Positions 28,842 through 37,258 of a stretch of DNA of 64,000 bases are shown one piece after another. Under the pieces are notes generated by a model. It was given only the letters and a program-made list of their open reading frames with translations. It was not told the DNA's origin and did no database searches. The number at the start of each line of letters is the position of its first letter. Within the stretch, counting starts at the first letter, position 1. Both the position numbers and the translations under genes were made by a program. Origin of the DNA: Caballeronia glathei (GTDB lineage: Bacteria > Pseudomonadota > Gammaproteobacteria > Burkholderiales > Burkholderiaceae); assembly GCF_000698595.1 (NCBI RefSeq), contig NZ_JFHC01000001.1, positions 186,001 through 250,000 on the forward strand, read 5' to 3'.

Positions 28842-30332
28842 TCAAAAAGCGCCGTGCGCGTCCAGTCTGGACCCCGCACCACGCGCCACGAAATGCCCCG
28901 CTCGCTCGCCGGTGACAGCCCGCTCGCGATACGACAGAACCCCGTTCACCCACACCGCATCGATGCCGTCCGCAGGTTGCTGCGGCTCGGCGAAGGTGGC
29001 GGCATCGCGCACCTTCTCCGGATCGAACAGCACCAGATCCGCGTGATACCCGACCTTCACCTCACCACGCTCGAGAATCCCGAAGCGCCGCGCCGACAGG
29101 CTCGTCATCTTGCGCACGGCCTCCTCGAGCGGCAGCAGCGCCGTGTCGCGCGCGTAGTGCCCGAGCACGCGCGGAAACGCGCCCCACAGCCGCGGATGCG
29201 GCAGCGGGTCGTTCGGCAGGCCGTCGGAGCCGACCATCGTCGCGGGATGCGAGAGAATGCGCCGCACGTCGTCCTCCGACATGTTGTGATACACCGCGCC
29301 CGCCGGCTGCAGGCGCTTGCCCGCCTCCTGCTGGCTCACGCCCCACTCGGCGGCCACTTCCCGGATCAGCTTGCCCGCCATCTCCGGATGGGGCGTCGAC
29401 CACGTGATCGTGATGTCGATGTCGCCCGTGACCTGCTTGAGATCGAGCGTCGACGAACTGCGGTTGTACGGATAGCAGTCGCAGCCGACCGGCTGGCCGT
29501 CGCGCGAAGTCTCCAGCGACTTCAGCACCTCGACGCTGCGTCCCCAGTTCGACGGCCCCGCGCACTTCAGATGCGAAATCACCACCGGCACGCGCGCATG
29601 GCGGCCGACCTGATACGCCTCATCCATCGCGTCGAGGATCGCGTCGAATTCGGTGCGCATGTGCGTCGTGTAGAGCGCGCCCGCCTTCGACAGCGGCTCG
29701 GCCAGCGCCTTGACCTCCTCGGGCGGCGCATTGAACGCCGATCCGTACGCAAGCCCGCTGCTCAGGCCGAGCGCGCCGTTGTCGAGCGCTTCTTCCAGTT
29801 GCGCGCGCATGCCCTCCACTTCGGACGGCGTCGCGGCCCGGTCGAGCCGGTCCATGTGGTTGTTGCGCAGCGCCGTGTGGCCGATCAGCGCGCCGACGTT
29901 CACCGCCGGCCGCGCGGCGTTCACCGCATCGACGTAGGCGGCGAAGGTCGGATATTTGAACGCGGCGGCGTCGCCGAGCAGATTCATCGGATCGGGCGGA
30001 TCGCCCTTCAGCGTCACCGGCGATGCACTGATCCCGCAGTTGCCGACGATCACCGTCGTCACGCCTTGCGTGAGCTTCGGCAGCATTTGCGGCGAGCGGA
30101 TCACGTGGGTGTCGTCGTGCGTGTGGACGTCGATGAAGCCGGGCGCGAGCACACGGCCTTCGGCCTCGAAAATTGCGTCCGCGCGCCAGCCGGCAAGGCC
30201 GCCCGGCGCCGTGATCGCGACGATCCGGCCATCGCGCACGGCCACGTCCCGCTCGACGGCGGGCGACCCCGTGCCGTCGATCAGCCGCGCGCCGACGATC
30301 AGCGTGTCGGCCTGTTCCGGATGCGAGTTCAT
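28842..30332 (-). CDS. N-acyl-D-amino-acid deacylase (D-aminoacylase)
   Basis: This 496-residue amidohydrolase releases free D-amino acids from N-acyl-D-amino acids. Seen: the metal-binding HTHDD after GFIDV, the Cys ligand in VGNCGISASPV, GHTALRNNHMD, and ISHLKCAGPSNWG with the conserved His. The C-terminal beta domain includes GEVKVGYHADLVLFDP. The start at 30332 comes one base after the regulator stop (TGACATG), so translation is coupled. The upstream regulator, the RidA downstream and the divergent deaminase make a D-amino-acid use pathway likely. The exact D-amino acid is not readable. Confidence 0.92.
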   Translation of the reverse strand: MNSHPEQADTLIVGARLIDGTGSPAVERDVAVRDGRIVAITAPGGLAGWRADAIFEAEGRVLAPGFIDVHTHDDTHVIRSPQMLPKLTQGVTTVIVGNCGISASPVTLKGDPPDPMNLLGDAAAFKYPTFAAYVDAVNAARPAVNVGALIGHTALRNNHMDRLDRAATPSEVEGMRAQLEEALDNGALGLSSGLAYGSAFNAPPEEVKALAEPLSKAGALYTTHMRTEFDAILDAMDEAYQVGRHARVPVVISHLKCAGPSNWGRSVEVLKSLETSRDGQPVGCDCYPYNRSSSTLDLKQVTGDIDITITWSTPHPEMAGKLIREVAAEWGVSQQEAGKRLQPAGAVYHNMSEDDVRRILSHPATMVGSDGLPNDPLPHPRLWGAFPRVLGHYARDTALLPLEEAVRKMTSLSARRFGILERGEVKVGYHADLVLFDPEKVRDAATFAEPQQPADGIDAVWVNGVLSYRERAVTGERAGHFVARGAGSRLDAHGAF

Positions 30333-30333
30333 G

Positions 30334-31221
30334 TCAGTCTCCCAAAGGTTGGCGCTCGCCGCCGCCGCGGTGCGCGTCGAGTGCATGCTTCATGCGGCGC
30401 AGCAATTCGCGGCTGCGGCCGGCCTGCTTGACGGCGAGCTCGGTGACGAGCAAATCGAGCGCCATCAGCATCGCGTAGCGCGACGACGACGGCTTGTAGA
30501 TGAAGTCCGTTTCGATCGCGAGGACAGGAATCAGCCAGTCGGCGAGCGCGCCGAGCGGCGATGCCGGCGCCGTCAGCGCGATCACGCGCGCGCCGTACTC
30601 GCGCGCAAGGCGGCAGCTGTCGACCATTTCAGGCGTCTGCCCCGTCACCGACAGCGCCACCACGACGTGCTCCTTCGAGAGCGTCGAAGCGACCATGCGC
30701 TGCAGCAATCCGTCCTGGTACGACGCCGCCGGCCGCCCGAGCCGCACGAGGCGGAAGCGCATTTCGTCGGCGAGCGCGGTCGAGCCGCCGCCCATGCCGA
30801 ACACGTAGATCATCGAGGCTTCGGCGAGCGCGTCGGCGGCCGCCGCGACCGGCGCGGCGCGCAACGCGCCCTGGTTGTGCGCGAGCGTCGTCTGGACTTC
30901 CTCGAAGATGCGCGCGGCGAGCGAGTCGGGTACGTCGTCGGGTTCGCGCCTGAGGAAGCGCTGGCCGACCGCCGCCGCCTGCGCGAGCCGCAGCTTCAGT
31001 TCGCGCACGTCCTGGCAGCCCACCGCCTTCGCGAACCGCGTAACGGTCGCAATGCTCACCTCGGCCTTCTCCGCCAGCGCGCCGATGCTCGCGCGCGAGG
31101 CACCGGCAAGGTCGTCGAGGATCAGCGCCGCCACCTTGCGCTCCGCCGAGCGCAATTCGGGCGCGCGCTCGGCAATCCGGGCGACGATGTCGAAAGCAAG
31201 CGGTTCGGAGGAAGCATTCAT
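30334..31221 (-). CDS. MurR/RpiR family transcriptional regulator
   Basis: This 295-residue regulator has an N-terminal HTH_6 domain (ASIGALAEKAEVSIATVTRFAKAVG, in part) and a C-terminal SIS domain (about residues 120-260) with YVFGMGGGSTALADE and the phosphosugar-type loop SVTGQTPE. RpiR regulators usually sense phosphorylated sugars or amino sugars, but members next to D-aminoacylase genes are common. The start at 31221 (MNASSEPLAF) is preferred over the ATG at 31284. It is divergent from the amino acid deaminase gene and coupled to the D-aminoacylase gene, so it most likely controls both. Confidence 0.88.
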   Translation of the reverse strand: MNASSEPLAFDIVARIAERAPELRSAERKVAALILDDLAGASRASIGALAEKAEVSIATVTRFAKAVGCQDVRELKLRLAQAAAVGQRFLRREPDDVPDSLAARIFEEVQTTLAHNQGALRAAPVAAAADALAEASMIYVFGMGGGSTALADEMRFRLVRLGRPAASYQDGLLQRMVASTLSKEHVVVALSVTGQTPEMVDSCRLAREYGARVIALTAPASPLGALADWLIPVLAIETDFIYKPSSSRYAMLMALDLLVTELAVKQAGRSRELLRRMKHALDAHRGGGERQPLGD

Positions 31222-31355
31222 GGGAGCGGGCGATGCGCGTGGTACTAAATAACAATTTATCACGCATCGTACTTTCGGTACCATGTGAACGTCAACCTTG
31301 GCGCCAGTTAAGCATCGACAGAACTCTATTTAAACGGACGATGGAGTAGCAGCGA
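31222..31355. promoter_or_regulatory. Divergent promoter region of the D-amino-acid module
   Basis: This 134-base region separates the rpiR-type gene from the divergent deaminase gene. It is markedly AT-rich at 31240-31265 (ACTAAATAACAATTTATC) in a GC-rich genome. It also contains a GTAC direct repeat (31269-31272 and 31277-31280) around TTTCG. It should hold both promoters and the RpiR operator; the exact operator cannot be fixed. Confidence 0.45.
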
Positions 31356-32630
31356 ATGAAAGTTACAAACTATCAAAGTGCGACGATCGACCCGTTCGGC
31401 AAGGGCCTCGGCATGGTTCCGGGCACGAGCATCCAGCTCGCCGACGCGGCGCGTCTCGAATGGAATCTGCTGGACGAAGACGTGAGCCTGCCCGCCGCCG
31501 TCCTGTACGCCGAGCGCATCGAGCACAACCTGAAATGGATGCAGGCGTTCGTCGCGCAATACGGCGTGAAGCTCGCGCCGCACGGCAAGACGACCATGGC
31601 GCCGCAGCTTTTCCGCCGCCAGCTCGAAACCGGCGCGTGGGGCATCACGCTCGCGACCGCGCATCAGGTGCGCGCGGCGTATCGCGGCGGCGTGCAGCGC
31701 GTGCTGCTCGCGAACCAGCTGGTCGGCAAGCGCAACATGGGCATGATCGCGGAACTGCTGACCGACCCGAACTTCGAGTTCTTCTGTCTCGTCGATTCAG
31801 CCGACGGCGTGGATCAGCTCGGCGCATTTTTCAGCGACGTGAAGAAGCAGCTGAACGTGCTGATCGAGCTGGGCGTGCCGGGCGGGCGCACCGGCGTACG
31901 CGACGACGCGCAGCGCGAAGCCGTGCTGGCGGCCATCGCGCGCTGGCCGGGCACGATTCATCTGGCGGGCGTCGAATTGTACGAAGGCGTGCTGCAGGAC
32001 GAATCGAAAGTGCGCGAGTTCCTGCAAGGCGCGGTGACGATCACGCGCTCGCTCGTCGCGCAAGGAAAGATCACGCGCAAGCCCGCGATTCTGTCGGGCG
32101 CGGGGTCGGCGTGGTATGACGTCGTCGCAGACGAATTCGCGAAGGCAAACAGCGACGTGATCGAGGTCGTGCTGCGCCCGGGCTGCTATCTGACGCACGA
32201 TGTCGGCATCTACAAGAAGGCGCAGAACGAGATCTTCGCGCGCAACCCGATCGCGAAGAAGATGGGCGAAGGGCTCAAGCCGGCGCTGCAGCTGTGGGCG
32301 TATGTCCAGTCGATTCCCGAGCCGGATCGCGCGATCATCGGTCTCGGCAAGCGCGATTCCGCCTTCGACGCCGGGATGCCCGAGCCGGCGCGGCATTATC
32401 GTCCGGGAACGGAGGCTCCGCGCGATGTCACGCCCGACGAAGGCTGGGAAATCTTCGGCCTGATGGACCAGCACGCGTATCTGCGCATCAAGCCGGGCGA
32501 CGACGTGAAGGTCGGCGACATGATCGCCTTCGACATCTCGCATCCCTGCCTCACGTTCGACAAATGGCGCCAGGTGCTCGTGGTCGATCCGAAGTATCGC
32601 GTGACGGAAGTAATCGAAACGTTCTTTTAA
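31356..32630 (+). CDS. Amino acid deaminase, D-serine/D-threonine dehydratase-like (fold III PLP)
   Basis: This 424-residue enzyme is of the alanine-racemase-fold PLP family that contains the eukaryotic-type D-serine dehydratase and D-threonine aldolase. The PLP lysine is probably Lys78 in LAPHGKTTMAPQ. The C-terminal DISHPCLTFDKW carries the His/Cys pair that binds zinc in D-serine dehydratases. GAGSAWYDV and RPGCYLTHDVG form the phosphate and active-site loops. It probably converts a D-hydroxy amino acid to a 2-oxo acid and ammonia. Its stop overlaps that of the convergent MarR gene by four bases. Confidence 0.88.
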   Translation: MKVTNYQSATIDPFGKGLGMVPGTSIQLADAARLEWNLLDEDVSLPAAVLYAERIEHNLKWMQAFVAQYGVKLAPHGKTTMAPQLFRRQLETGAWGITLATAHQVRAAYRGGVQRVLLANQLVGKRNMGMIAELLTDPNFEFFCLVDSADGVDQLGAFFSDVKKQLNVLIELGVPGGRTGVRDDAQREAVLAAIARWPGTIHLAGVELYEGVLQDESKVREFLQGAVTITRSLVAQGKITRKPAILSGAGSAWYDVVADEFAKANSDVIEVVLRPGCYLTHDVGIYKKAQNEIFARNPIAKKMGEGLKPALQLWAYVQSIPEPDRAIIGLGKRDSAFDAGMPEPARHYRPGTEAPRDVTPDEGWEIFGLMDQHAYLRIKPGDDVKVGDMIAFDISHPCLTFDKWRQVLVVDPKYRVTEVIETFF

Positions 32631-33085
32631 GCGTCTTCGTTCGTGGCGGCACTGGCGGCCGCCACTTCCTGGATGCGCTGCTCCAGCATGCGCAGCGCGC
32701 CGGACAGCGCGGCGATGGCGTCGTCGGGAAGCGAGGCCATCGTATCGTGCAGGAACGCGTTCCTGCGCGGCAGCCCGGCTTCGGCGGCGGCGCGCCCCTC
32801 TTCGGTCAGCACGACGTTCGAAATGCGGTTGTCGCGCGGATCGACACTGCGCGCGATCCAGCCCAGCGCTTCGAGCGCCTTCAATTGCCGCGTGAGCGCG
32901 CCCGGATCGACGCGCAGGCGCTCGACGAGCTTCTTCTGCGACAGTTCGCCCGCGTGCTCATGCAGCGCGAGCAGGATGCGCCAGCGCGGCATCGGCTGGC
33001 CGACCTGCGTTTCGAACGCCGACATGAACGCCCGGTACGTGCGCCCGAACTGCTGCACGACGGCGATGCGGTCCTGTTCTTCCAT
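32627..33085 (-). CDS. MarR family transcriptional regulator
   Basis: This 152-residue winged-helix repressor has the MarR core: LSQKKLVERLRVDPGALTRQL (in part), followed by the wing ARSVDPRDNRISNVVLTEEG, where the Asp-Arg pair (DPRDNR) is a family hallmark. It is 21 bases downstream of the EmrB-type exporter gene on the same strand, so the pair probably forms a drug-responsive efflux operon regulated by its own MarR protein. The inducer is unknown. Confidence 0.9.
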   Translation of the reverse strand: MEEQDRIAVVQQFGRTYRAFMSAFETQVGQPMPRWRILLALHEHAGELSQKKLVERLRVDPGALTRQLKALEALGWIARSVDPRDNRISNVVLTEEGRAAAEAGLPRRNAFLHDTMASLPDDAIAALSGALRMLEQRIQEVAAASAATNEDA

Positions 33086-33106
33086 GGCAATTCGCTTCCA
33101 ACGAGG

Positions 33107-34702
33107 TTATTCGGCGAGGATCGTCTTGTCGACGGGACCCTTCAGGCGCACGGGCGGCACGCGCCGCGACTGCCACAGCGAAATCACCGCGACCACCGCC
33201 GCGAGCGCAAGCCCGATGTGGATCGCGGCCACCAGGGCCTCGCGCGCCGATTCGAGCAGCAACGCACCATTGTGCCCCGCCGCCGTCAATTGCGAGAGCA
33301 GCGTGTCCTGCGCCTCGCGGTTGATCAGGATTTGCGGATCGGCAAGATCGCTCAGCCAGTGCGTGGCGTGATCCTTTTCCAGCGCGAGCTGAACGCCGCT
33401 CGCGTACAGGTGCGCCACCAGCGTGCCGGTCAGCGCCGTGCCGATCATCCCGCCGATCATGCGCAGCGACTGCAGCAGCGCCGTCGCGATGCCCAGATGC
33501 TGCCGCCCCGCCGTCTGCTGCGCGAACACGGTCAGATTCGGCATGACGAAGCCGAGTCCCAGGCCGCCGATCAGCATGAACACCATCAGGATCGAACGCG
33601 GCATCGCGTGCGTGGCGATCACGACGCCGAGGCACGCCACTACCAGCAGGCCGAAGCCGACGTAGAGCATCACGTTCGCGTTTTTCAGGCGCGTCACGAT
33701 CCGTCCGTTGACGATGCTGCCGATCGTGATGAACACGACGAGCGGCGTAATCAGCAGCCCGGCGTCCTTGGGCGACATGCCGAAGCCGCCCTGGAACAGC
33801 AGCGGCGCGTAGAACAGCAGCGAAAACATCGTGAATCCGCCGAGAATTGCCAGCGTGAACAGCGCGGCGAGACTCTTGTTGCGGAACATGTCGAGGGGAA
33901 GAATCGCGTAGTCGCACCGCTTCTCCCACTTCCACAGCGCGACCGCGCTCGCGACGCTCACCAGGATCAGCGCGACCGTCACGACGCTCGCGCCGTACCT
34001 CGGCACCATCTCGACGAACATCTGCAGCGAACCGAGCGCAACCGCGATCAGCGCGGCCCCGGGCCAGTCGAGACGCATCTTGCCTTCGTGCGCCACATGC
34101 CGCAGATGCGGCAGGAATCGCCAGACGAAAAAGAGCGACAGCACGCCGACCGGCAGATTCACGTAGAACACCGAGCGCCAGCCGTAGTACTGCGTGAGAA
34201 TCCCGCCGAGCGACGGCCCGACCGCGTTCGCGATGCCGAACGCCGAACTCATCAGCACCTGCCAGCGCAGGCGCACGACGGAGTCCGGAAACAGGTCGGC
34301 GATGCAGGCAAACGCGGTACCCACCAGCATGCCGCCGCCGATGCCCTGCAACCCGCGCGCGACGACCAGGAACAGCATGCTGTTCGCGAGCCCGCAGAGC
34401 ACGGAGGCCACGGTGAACACGATGATCGACGCGATCACGAACGGCTGGCGCCCGTAGTAGTCGCCGAGGCGCCCGAAAATCGGCACCGTGACGACCGAAG
34501 TCAGGAGATACGACGTGGCAACCCACGCATAAAGGCTGAAACCCTTGAGTTCGGCAACGATCGTCGGCAGCGCCGTGCCGACCACGGTCTGGTCGAGCGC
34601 GACGAGCATCGTCACGAAAGAGATCCCGAGCATCGCCATCAGCGATTCGCGGAACGGAAGGACCTGCCCGGTTGAATGATTAGCGGCTGTATGAACGGCC
34701 AT
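33107..34702 (-). CDS. EmrB/QacA-type MFS multidrug exporter (DHA2, 14 TM)
   Basis: This 531-residue inner-membrane antiporter is of the DHA2 family. Motif A is seen as GRLGDYYGRQPF after the second helix. LDQTVVGTALPTI near the N-terminus and RGLQGIGGGMLVGTAF (motif C-like region) are typical. The length suits 14 transmembrane helices. No emrA-type periplasmic adaptor gene is adjacent, so it may pump into the periplasm alone. It is followed by a MarR gene and diverges from the EcsC gene. Confidence 0.9.
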   Translation of the reverse strand: MAVHTAANHSTGQVLPFRESLMAMLGISFVTMLVALDQTVVGTALPTIVAELKGFSLYAWVATSYLLTSVVTVPIFGRLGDYYGRQPFVIASIIVFTVASVLCGLANSMLFLVVARGLQGIGGGMLVGTAFACIADLFPDSVVRLRWQVLMSSAFGIANAVGPSLGGILTQYYGWRSVFYVNLPVGVLSLFFVWRFLPHLRHVAHEGKMRLDWPGAALIAVALGSLQMFVEMVPRYGASVVTVALILVSVASAVALWKWEKRCDYAILPLDMFRNKSLAALFTLAILGGFTMFSLLFYAPLLFQGGFGMSPKDAGLLITPLVVFITIGSIVNGRIVTRLKNANVMLYVGFGLLVVACLGVVIATHAMPRSILMVFMLIGGLGLGFVMPNLTVFAQQTAGRQHLGIATALLQSLRMIGGMIGTALTGTLVAHLYASGVQLALEKDHATHWLSDLADPQILINREAQDTLLSQLTAAGHNGALLLESAREALVAAIHIGLALAAVVAVISLWQSRRVPPVRLKGPVDKTILAE

Positions 34703-34807
34703 TTTTGATCACACAATGATTGACGAGTCAACTGAAAAAGAATTTTAGCACGTGAAAAGGCTCTAATCTGCTCACTGACGCATTCTTTTCACCCGCACAA
34801 AGAAAAA

Positions 34808-35656
34808 ATGGAACCGACGCCGATCGCCACCTCGCCCCTTTCCTCCGACGATCTCGCGGCGCTGCGTCGCGCGAAGGAGGCGCTCGAAAGCCCGTCGCTG
34901 ACAATGAAGCTCGCGAGCGTCGTCGGCGCGCCGATCGAAAAACTGATGGGAAGAATGCCGGGCGCCGCGCAGGAGAAAGTCGACGAGGCGACGCAACTCG
35001 CGCTCAAGAAATGCCTGCAGCTTGCGTTGCGCACGCTCGGCAAGTCGTCGCCGGCCGGATCGCTGATGGCGCCGCCGCCCGACAAGCCGCACAACCTGAT
35101 GCACAAGCTTGCGGTGGCGACGACCGGCGCCGCGGGCGGCGCGTTCGGGCTCTTCGCGCTGCCGGTCGAGTTGCCGGTCACGACCACGCTGATGTTCCGC
35201 TCGATCTGCGACATCGCGCGCAGCGAGGGCGAGGACGTGCACCGGATCGACACCCAGCTGCAATGCATGATGGTGCTCGGCATGGGCGGCCCGGGCAAAA
35301 GCGACGACAACGCCGACCTCGGCTATTTCATCGTGCGCAGTGCGCTCGCGCAGTCGGTGTCGCGGGCGACCAACGAGATTGCGGCGAAGGGATTGGGCAG
35401 CCACGGATCGACGGCGCTGCTCAAGTTCCTGCAGACCGTCGCGTCGCGCTTTTCGGTGCAGGTGAGCGAGCAGGTTGCCGCCAAATCGATTCCGGCCATC
35501 GGCGCCGTGCTGGGCGCGATGGTGAACACCGTGTTCATCGACCATTTCCAGCAGATGGCGCACGGCCATTTCACCGTGCGCAGGCTCGAGCGGCAGTATG
35601 GGCCGGTTGCGGTCGAGCGCGCGTATCAGACGCTCGACGTTTCCGGCAACCGATGA
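34808..35656 (+). CDS. EcsC family protein
   Basis: This 282-residue protein matches the EcsC domain over most of its length (about residues 60-260). Visible are AVATTGAAGGAFGLFALPVELPV (in part), RSICDIARSEGED, and a Gly/Ala-rich hydrophobic segment near the C-terminus (IPAIGAVLGAMVNTVFIDHF). In Bacillus, EcsC is encoded with an ABC transporter but has no known activity. The protein is probably membrane-associated. It is convergent with the esterase gene and overlaps its 3' end by 31 bases. Confidence 0.85.
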   Translation: MEPTPIATSPLSSDDLAALRRAKEALESPSLTMKLASVVGAPIEKLMGRMPGAAQEKVDEATQLALKKCLQLALRTLGKSSPAGSLMAPPPDKPHNLMHKLAVATTGAAGGAFGLFALPVELPVTTTLMFRSICDIARSEGEDVHRIDTQLQCMMVLGMGGPGKSDDNADLGYFIVRSALAQSVSRATNEIAAKGLGSHGSTALLKFLQTVASRFSVQVSEQVAAKSIPAIGAVLGAMVNTVFIDHFQQMAHGHFTVRRLERQYGPVAVERAYQTLDVSGNR

Positions 35657-36570
35657 ACCGGCGAAGGCGCCGTGGTTCGCTGAATGAACCTGGCGGCGTG
35701 TTCCAGCGCGCGGTTCGCTTCCGGCATGAACGGCGCGCAAAGCTGGAACCCGTGCGGCACCTTCGGCCAGATCCCGAAGTCGACGGCCACGCCCGCCGCG
35801 CGGGCCTTTTCGGCGATGCGCGTCGAATCGTCGAGCAGGACTTCCGTATCGCCAACCTGTATCAGGAGCGGCGGAAGGCCGTCGAAGCGGCCGTATAGCG
35901 GCGACGCGTAAGGGTTGGTCGCGTCGGCATCGCCCAGATACAGCCGCGCGGCACGTCCAAGGGACGCGCCGAAGAACATCGGATCGCGCCCGTCGTTCGT
36001 CCTGATCGACGCGCCCGTCGACGCGAGGTCCGTCCAGGGCGAAAAGAGCAGTCCACAGGCGGGCAGCGCGTCGCCGGCGTCGCGCAGCGCGAGCAGTGTT
36101 GCGAGCGCGAGGCCGCCGCCGGCAGAATCGCCCGCGACGACCAGGGATTGCGCGGGAACGCCGTCCGCGCGCAGTTGACGATAGGCGGCGACGGCGTCGT
36201 CGAGCGCGGCCGGAAAGCGATGCTCCGGCGCGAGACGGTAATCGAGCGAAAACACACGTGCTCGGGCGCGCGTGGCAAGCGCGAAGACAATCGTGCGATG
36301 GCTGCGCGGCGAGCAAAAATAATAGCCGCCGCCATGCAGATAGAGGATGGTGGTCTGCTGAGGCGGATCGGCTTCCAGCCATTCGCCGCGCAACGGAGCG
36401 TCGCCGGGTTCGTATCGGGGGGTAAGGCGCCATCCGCGCGGCACCTTCGGCGTCCAGACGCGCTTCGACGTATAAGCCCGTGCACGCTCGACACTGATTT
36501 CAGGCTTCGCCGTCTCCGGGCGCAGTCGACGCCGCACGATCCAGCACGCCAGCGCGTTCTGCCAGCTCAT
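35626..36570 (-). CDS. Alpha/beta hydrolase, hormone-sensitive-lipase family esterase
   Basis: This 314-residue carboxylesterase of family IV (HSL) has the oxyanion-hole motif HGGGYYF (residues 79-85) and the nucleophile elbow GDSAGGG with Ser149. The catalytic Asp is probably in GDTEVLLDDS and the His in VPHGFQL. It probably hydrolyses short acyl esters in the cytosol; the natural substrate is unknown. It overlaps the 3' end of the EcsC gene on the opposite strand. Confidence 0.9.
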   Translation of the reverse strand: MSWQNALACWIVRRRLRPETAKPEISVERARAYTSKRVWTPKVPRGWRLTPRYEPGDAPLRGEWLEADPPQQTTILYLHGGGYYFCSPRSHRTIVFALATRARARVFSLDYRLAPEHRFPAALDDAVAAYRQLRADGVPAQSLVVAGDSAGGGLALATLLALRDAGDALPACGLLFSPWTDLASTGASIRTNDGRDPMFFGASLGRAARLYLGDADATNPYASPLYGRFDGLPPLLIQVGDTEVLLDDSTRIAEKARAAGVAVDFGIWPKVPHGFQLCAPFMPEANRALEHAARFIQRTTAPSPVHRLPETSSV

Positions 36571-36638
36571 GAGGGCAGTTTCCTTTCGATGTCACCGTTC
36601 ACGCGATCGACGCCGGGTCAGCCCCGGCGTTCCCGGTG

Positions 36639-37079
36639 CTAGTTGGCCGGCATCACCTGACCGCGAATCTCGCCGCCCGGGTTCTCCGCCGTATGCACAT
36701 TGAAATACCACTGTCCGGCCATCAGATCGGTGACCTGCTGATCCGTGAGCGTCGCTTGCCCCTTCATCGGGCTCGCAAGCGCGCCCTTGTCGACCGGTAC
36801 CTGCACTTTCGCATTCTGGCCGACCGGAGCGGCCCCGTGGAAGTGCGCCATCGTGACCGGCCCGGAGAGTTCGGCATAGGTGGCGGTCCACGTCAGCGTC
36901 TTGGAGGACGTGTCGAAGGTGGCATCGAGTATGCCGTGCCCCTTGCTCACGCGAGGCGGCACTTCGCTCGACGGTTGCAGATTTGCCGTCAATGCGACCG
37001 TATCGGCGAACGCCGTGCCTGAAATCAAAACCGACAGCGCCAGCGCCAGGCCAACCCGTGGTCTGAATGTTGAAATCAT
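36639..37079 (-). CDS. Secreted CHRD-domain protein
   Basis: This 146-residue exported protein has a signal peptide cleaved probably after GTAFA near residue 24. A single CHRD (chordin-like) domain follows, with LTWTATYAELSGPVTMAHFHG and GQWYFNVHTAENPGGEIRGQ as the recognised blocks, here in part. The HFHG and HTAENPGGEIRG segments are the family signature. The function in bacteria is not established. The ATG at 37079 is preceded by CAGGAG, which decides against the longer frame beginning at 37217. Confidence 0.85.
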   Translation of the reverse strand: MISTFRPRVGLALALSVLISGTAFADTVALTANLQPSSEVPPRVSKGHGILDATFDTSSKTLTWTATYAELSGPVTMAHFHGAAPVGQNAKVQVPVDKGALASPMKGQATLTDQQVTDLMAGQWYFNVHTAENPGGEIRGQVMPAN

Positions 37080-37207
37080 TATCGCTCTCCTGGATGCGTA
37101 CAAGCCGCGCGTGAGCGCCCGCCGCGCATGCGCCTGTCGCTCGCTCCATGTTAGTGCATTTGGGCTTGCGTCGGTCACGACGATGGGTGCCGCGCGTCGC
37201 CAATGCA

Positions 37208-37233
37208 AAAAAGGCACCTCGCGGTGCCTTTTT
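37208..37233 (-). terminator. Rho-independent terminator after the porin gene
   Basis: An 11-bp stem (37208-37218 with 37223-37233) with a TCGC loop lies 26 bases after the porin stop. A and T runs on both sides allow it to work in either direction, but the CHRD gene on the same strand lies further downstream, so its main role is to end the porin message. Confidence 0.85.
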
Positions 37234-37258
37234 GCTGCTGCTCAAAACTCAAGCCGCT

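Noticed and set aside
32294-34675. Plus-strand open frame of about 790 codons
   Set aside because: It overlaps the deaminase, MarR and MFS genes in the wrong frame or strand and has a His/Arg/Gln-rich low-complexity composition.
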